Assembly (NCBI GenBank): GCA_963693365.1
Contig: CAVNZM010000012.1
Span: 9,052,001 to 9,116,000 of the forward strand
Length of the DNA stretch: 64,000 nt
Source: Amoebidium appalachense
Lineage: Eukaryota; Ichthyosporea
Reading direction: 5' to 3'
Below, piece after piece: positions 59,570-64,000 of the stretch. Position 1 is the stretch's first letter; each line of letters begins with the position of its first letter. Below the pieces are notes generated by a model. It was not told the origin of the DNA. It was given only the letters and a program-made list of their open reading frames with translations, and ran no database searches. The translations under genes were made by a program, and so were the position numbers.

Positions 59570-59696
59570 GGGACCCTGCAGAGTCGTTAGATGTCAGACA
59601 AAAACGCACCAACGACCAAGTTCTCCGAGGGGAGAAATGCGTAAAACGTTCTGCAGAGTGGGTTAGAGACCTGCTGATGAGAAGAGTGTATACAGG
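59570..59696 (+). CDS. Candidate exon, tandem copy 2
   Basis: After the acceptor GTCTCAG: DPAESLDVRQKRTNDQVLRG, EKCVKRSAEWVRDLLMRRVY, then donor GTTTGG. Paralogous to 59357-59478. The gene is unidentified. Confidence 0.4.
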
Positions 59697-59705
59697 GTTT
59701 GGCCA

Positions 59706-59779
59706 GGGGGGGGGGGGGGGGGGAAGGGGGGGGAAAAAGAAGGTAGGAGGGGAAGGGGGGGGGGGGGGAGGGAGAAGGG

Positions 59780-59817
<38 letters not shown>

Positions 59818-59970
59818 GGGGGGGGTTTGAATGCGGAACACAGTACGAAGTACGCATAGACGATGAGAAGCATGATGCAGGACACATGCAAAGGCAAACA
59901 TTCAAGTATGCAGCATCAGCCATGCGCACAGTATGCGTCATAAGCAGAGCCCATCCTCAGGGAGGGGGGG
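59706..59970. repeat. G/A runs and dispersed repeat copy B
   Basis: G 59706-59723, A 59780-59809, G 59810-59825, then TTTGAATGCGGAACACAGTA...GTCATAAGCAGAGCCCATCC. Related to 58200-58315 and to 18826-18912 (GAACACAGTACGAAATAGAA). Confidence 0.75.
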
Positions 59971-60014
59971 GGGGGGGGGGGGGCAGTCATCGAGATTATT
60001 TGAGTTTCCATGTG

Positions 60015-60248
60015 AGGGCAGGGGCATAGGGGCATATTGGTATAGGGGCATATTGGTATTGGGGCATATTGGTATAGGGGCATAGGGGCATATTGGTATA
60101 GGGGCATAGGGGCATAGGGGCATATTGGTATAGGGGCATAGGGGCATATTGGTATAGGGGCATAGGGGCATATTGGTATTGGGGCATAGGGCATATTGGT
60201 ATAGGGGCATATTGGTATAGGGGCATATTGGTATAGGGGCATAGGGGC
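60015..60248. repeat. 16-bp minisatellite AGGGGCATATTGGTAT, ~18 units
   Basis: Units GGGGCATATTGGTATA alternate irregularly with a shorter GGGGCATA unit. It starts directly after a splice donor of the exon at 60255. Confidence 0.9.
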
Positions 60249-60254
60249 ACTTAC

Positions 60255-60963
60255 GCATGTCATCAATGTCATCTGGCACGGCATGTTTGGGCGGCACATC
60301 GATCTCTGGGTGGGTCCGGTCAGTTATCAGATAATAAATACAGTGTACCAGATGATGATTAAGCAAAGGACACAGTGTGCCACATGCTCGTGCTCGCTGC
60401 TTGCTTGGCATGCACGTGGTGAACTGCTGGCAAGCACGTTTCCTAATAGTGTCTGCTTTCCCTGGTTTGATTGGTGGTGGGAAGGTGGGGTATGTGCTTG
60501 TTGGGTCCGCATGGACGGATGGGGAGAGACACCAATGGGGGTCGAAAGGGGGAAAAGGGAAGGGGGGGGGGGGGGGGGGGGGGGGAGGGGGTTCAACAGA
60601 GGCTTTGGAATTTGACACCCGACTCCCCGGTCCCATTCACACTACCCAACCATTTTCGGAGGTTTAAGGTTCGAGCCCTGGATTTGAAAAGACATAACAC
60701 CCTGCACCACTCCCCCTTCCCCTCCCAGCTGGGCACACACACGATACAATCTTGCCTTATTCATCACACCCTCCCCCCCCCCCTCCCCCCTTGGCCCCCT
60801 CCCCCCCCCCTCCCCCCCTTTCACAAACACACCCTTTATCCAGTGTCCCCTCTGCGACTCACAACCATCCACCTGAAATGCTCCTCCTCCACTCCCCCTC
60901 TCCCCCCTCTCTTCATCCCCCCCCCCCTCCCCCCGCCCCTCGGCCCTTCCCTCCCCCTCCCTC

Positions 60964-61000
<37 letters not shown>

Positions 61001-61503
61001 TCCCTTCCCACCCATCCACCCACTCACCCACACATTAAAAAGAAACCAAAAGGAAGAAGAGGAAACGAAAAGAATAATTCTATCACTCAACACAAAATTA
61101 CCCTTCGGGACACCGGCCACCCCGAAACTTCAAACTCTGTATTTCTCTCTCTCTCTCCCTCTCCCTTCCCCTCCCCACCCCCCACCAACAAGTACATTAC
61201 ACCGAAATTGTGCTCCAACACACAACCTGCAAGTACCAACATCCCCCCCCCCCCCCCCCCTCCCCCCCCCGCCCCATCTTCCCCTTCAAACACTATCGCC
61301 CCACAAGCACAAGCGCCACTTCACACGCGGCCACCACAACAACACCCCCCCTTCTCCCCCCCCCCCCCCCTCCCCCCCCCCCCCCCCCCCCCCCCCCCTT
61401 TCACCCCTTTCCCCCCGTCCCTTCCCCTTATACCTTCCCCACACCACCCCAACCCCACCACCACCATCACGACACACCAGCCCCCACGCACACACACCCA
61501 CGC

Positions 61504-61577
<74 letters not shown>

Positions 61578-61663
61578 TCACAGGGCAGCTTGTCTGTGCG
61601 CCAGTCTGTTGTGACCACGTCCAGCAGGTGTCTCTTGCCGTGCCGGTGGCTGAACCGGTTGTC
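60255..61663 (-). CDS. Two joined exons of an unidentified gene
   Basis: Exon 61576-61663 (acceptor GGCGTGCAG, donor GTGTGT, phase 0 to 1) reads DNRFSHRHGKRHLLDVVTTD then WRTDKLPCE. Exon 60255-60461 (acceptor CAAACCAG, donor GTAAGT) starts by completing Gly and reads KADTIRKRACQQFTTCMPSK, LNHHLVHCIYYLITDRTHPE, IDVPPKHAVPDDIDDM. The phases agree. Basic first part, hydrophobic middle with Cys and His, acidic end. The intron (~1.1 kb) is C/CA repeats. I do not recognise the family. Confidence 0.55.
60560..61575. repeat. G/C runs, pyrimidine-rich sequence and (CA)n
   Basis: G 60560-60585, C/T-rich 60770-61000 with C 60967-60999, C runs 61243-61260 and 61360-61398, (CA)n 61507-61575. Pro/Thr/His frames are artefacts. 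Confidence 0.85.
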
Positions 61664-62500
61664 CTGCACGCCCATGTGGTTACTGTGTGCACTCGGCAAA
61701 CAAACGCACGTGTTGCGACGGTGGAATAAACGGTGGCTTAAGGGGTCAATTGCGAGTGGAGTAAAACCAATGGGCACGAAAAGGTCAAGAGAGTGCTGCA
61801 AACGGGTTTTCTTTCCTGAAGTGTGTGACGGGAGAAAATACGAGGGAAGGAGGGGGCCGGCGGAGGGGGGGGGGGACACACGACGCACCCACGCAGGTGT
61901 GCACACACCCTAAGGACGCATCGTCCTATCCTCCCACGTGCACACAACCAGGCAGCCAAGAAAACACGCACAAGTTCAGCTCCATGTCACCGCACGCAGT
62001 TACGCACGCAGTGGGCAAGATGGGGAGGTTGTGCGGGGAGTAGGCACCCTAGAATTAACACACACAAAAATAAAAGGATAGGGGCCAGATGTTGCTTTTA
62101 AACCGGGCACGACAAGACAGAATCACGCACACACGCACACAGCCCACACCAAGCCCACACTCGCACACACACAGTTGCCCTCTCTGTTACCCACCACGCG
62201 TATGCTGTCCATTATCCCTCTGCTTGATACGAGTCTCTGTCTTTCCAAGTATATGGGGTGGCAACCGTTTAGAGCCTTAGGCTTGCTGGTGTCTTAGACA
62301 CACTGGGGTTGTATGAGCCAGTGCTAGCCCTAGCCAGCACGATCGGTACAAGTGCTTACAAGACCTATGCCTCCTCTTATTTGGGCACCACAGACACTGA
62401 GCAAATCCTGAATTATTGCTTGACTATGGTTCAACTCGGTGCGTAGTCTAACACACCTGCAACCATAAAGGTCTTTTACCAGCTCTCTCTTTGCTCTCCC
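61664..62500. other. Unique sequence, CA-rich in parts
   Basis: Upstream flank of exon 61576-61663 and downstream flank of exon 62509-62750. A start exon for the former was not found. Confidence 0.35.
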
Positions 62501-62508
62501 TCTCTCAC

Positions 62509-62750
62509 TTGCACACTACTGACAGCCACACGGACACAGAACCGAAACGGCGCTTCACATTCCAAAGTGATGGCGCAAACAGTACTGCATTAAACCACGG
62601 CCGTCCCGAAAAATCTATTTTTATCTTTCTATGTTTAGTAACACCCTTACATTTTGGTAGCATCACTATCCCCTGCCACGGATCAGCCGAACCTTTCAAA
62701 GATTCAAAGATTCGATCGAACGTGAGCCTCGGGCCGTCATGACTCATGAG
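62509..62750 (-). CDS. DNA polymerase family X-like exon (palm/fingers fragment)
   Basis: Bounded by the acceptor AACTTCAG (62751-62758) and the donor GTGAGAG, phase 0 in and 2 out. Reads LMSHDGPRLTFDRIFESLKG, then GIVMLPKCKGVTKHRKIKID and NAVLFAPSLWNVKRRFGS. Order and spacing resemble the pol beta/lambda segment from the strand after the palm (V-L-L-T-H) through the L-P...H-R-R-I-D-I block to the L-Y-F-T-G-S...N block. Here the H-R-R-I-D-I Asp position is Lys and the T-G-S position is A-P-S, so if homologous it is probably catalytically altered. Alternative: an unrelated protein with a chance match. Confidence 0.35.
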
Positions 62751-62928
62751 CTGAAGTTGGCGTCAAGTCAACTTGGCGATTGGATGAACGAAGAGCCACT
62801 CAGCGATGAGATGCATTGGAATGCAAGCCAGGACGAGGTCTTGTCTGTACTCTAATTTTCGCGTGCATTGCTTTCATTAAGTAGAAAGATTGCTGGTAAA
62901 TGCTGTTTTGTACTCAATACTTCATGCC

Positions 62929-63177
62929 TCATTTCTTTACAAATTCAATCTGGCATCTTATAAAACAAGTGTACAAGTGTACAAGTTTGTTGCCTGAATG
63001 AATTTTATTTATTTCGTCATTATAATTGGTTCGCCCCTGGACTCGAGCACGTAGGATTTCTCGAGGCCACGACTCGAGCCGTTCATCCAATAGCAAGCAA
63101 CCCTGGCACAAACGCTCCCATACCAGTTGTACACTACACATGTGAAAGTGTGCCTGTTCATGCTGTTTGAGGTTCAA
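62929..63177 (-). CDS. Candidate ORF/exon upstream of the pol X-like exon
   Basis: Minus frame, LVWERLCQGCLLLDERLESW then PREILRARVQGRTNYNDEIN, ending in TAA (62929-62931). It is in the right place to be a 5' exon of the same gene but no phase join was established. Confidence 0.25.
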   Translation of the reverse strand: MNLKQHEQAHFHMCSVQLVWERLCQGCLLLDERLESWPREILRARVQGRTNYNDEINKIHSGNKLVHLYTCFIRCQIEFVKK

Positions 63178-63189
63178 ATTTTCTTGGGT

Positions 63190-63515
63190 GGAGAAAATGT
63201 GATGCTATTTACTACTTATCTTTTTTGAACTTGGTAAAAGATCAGCGTCGTCTTCTCAGTTTTTATCACCGGGGGGCGTGTGTGATAGTGCACATTCGGG
63301 TGTACCGGTGACATACAGTATACATATGCATGGGGCTTCAACCTGTTTACTCGAGGCAAAGAGAGACCAGCTCAGGTATGGGGGGTTTTTGCTCGGAATA
63401 TCCCCTCAGCGGTATATCATGATCACGTACAAAGCTGTCGGGTGATGATTATATATCAGGGTTTACTTTCTCTACGAGACACCATAAAGAAAAATCAATT
63501 AGTTGGGGTTCCCCG
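63190..63515. other. Unique sequence, nothing recognised
   Basis: Short frames only. Confidence 0.4.
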
Positions 63516-63518
63516 GTT

Positions 63519-63710
<192 letters not shown>

Positions 63711-64000
63711 GAATTTTGTAATGATGTGTTTCTCATGCCAATCAATACATCTAATAAACAGGTCGTAGTTTCGCGTGTTTAGTATAAGATCAAGGATGTT
63801 GTACATAATTTTCAGGTAGGCTATCGTTCTGGGTGTCTGTTGTGAATGTGACGTGTGTGTGTTGCGGTATTATCTGGTCTATCAAACTACGATACACGAC
63901 CGTTTAAACTGGTGTGTGTGTGTGTTGTTTGGGCATGCAAACGATGCTTATTAGATCTCCACTGTATAGCATGCATATGTGTACAGTAACGTGGTATGTG
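63711..64000. other. Unique sequence to the window edge
   Basis: No gene seen. Confidence 0.35.

Noticed and set aside
60015-60248. Possible CRISPR-like array
   Set aside because: Units are 16 bp and contiguous, without unique spacers, in a eukaryotic intron: a minisatellite.
60669-60679. GGTTCGAGCCC, resembling a tRNA B box
   Set aside because: No A box at the right distance and no acceptor stem; an isolated match. No tRNA or rRNA gene was found in the window.

Overview
The window is eukaryotic nuclear DNA from an intron-bearing, repeat-rich genome. Genes are spliced at GT-AG boundaries, snrpb keeps its usual exon-wise PPGM tail, and mobile elements, long (CA)n and (GA)n tracts and homopolymer G/C runs of up to about 56 bases fill the space between exons. 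The gene set (SmB, a PHD-ePHD chromatin reader, KCTD-type BTB proteins, F-box/LRR, PHO80-like cyclin) fits an opisthokont-grade protist, for example a unicellular holozoan. That placement is inference; no rRNA or organelle marker in the window fixes it.

Layout. 1-5.5 kb: a non-LTR retrotransposon on the minus strand (ORF1, endonuclease, reverse transcriptase running off the left edge), split by a miniature LTR element arranged LTR-int-LTR-int-LTR. 7.9-8.6 kb: a small spliced gene of unknown function, minus. 8.6-12.2 kb: one arm of a 3.6-kb inverted duplication carrying a KCTD/BTB gene; the other arm is at 46.95-50.5 kb. 12.7-13.5 kb: a foldback element abutting a two-exon small gene. 13.86-26.25 kb: a 12-exon minus-strand PHD-ePHD gene that I assembled from short exons lying between microsatellites; its exon phases agree throughout. 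27.4-31.8 kb: tandem repeats, an interstitial telomere-like patch, a second foldback and non-coding sequence. 31.8-32.5 kb: a PHO80-like cyclin. 34-37.7 kb: a diverged segmental duplication. 38.6-41.6 kb: snrpb. 42.7-44.8 kb: a broken F-box/LRR gene. 45.2-45.5 kb: an orphan exon.

51-63 kb: mostly simple repeats with isolated, well-bounded exons of several unidentified genes (51.6, 54.0-54.2, 55.8-55.9, 57.3, 59.36/59.57, 60.26-60.46 joined to 61.58-61.66, and a DNA polymerase X-like exon at 62.5-62.75), plus a 0.5-kb insert of odd composition at 58.3-58.9 kb.

Most long open frames here (HTHT, CVCV, GEGR, PPPP, SLSL, RERE) are translations of simple repeats and are not genes. Many true exons are under 150 nt, have no ATG, and sit directly against CA/TG or C tracts that supply the splice sites. 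Searches for long open frames therefore miss most of the real coding content. Exon calls were made by eye from frame, splice motifs and phase; transcript data would be the decisive test.
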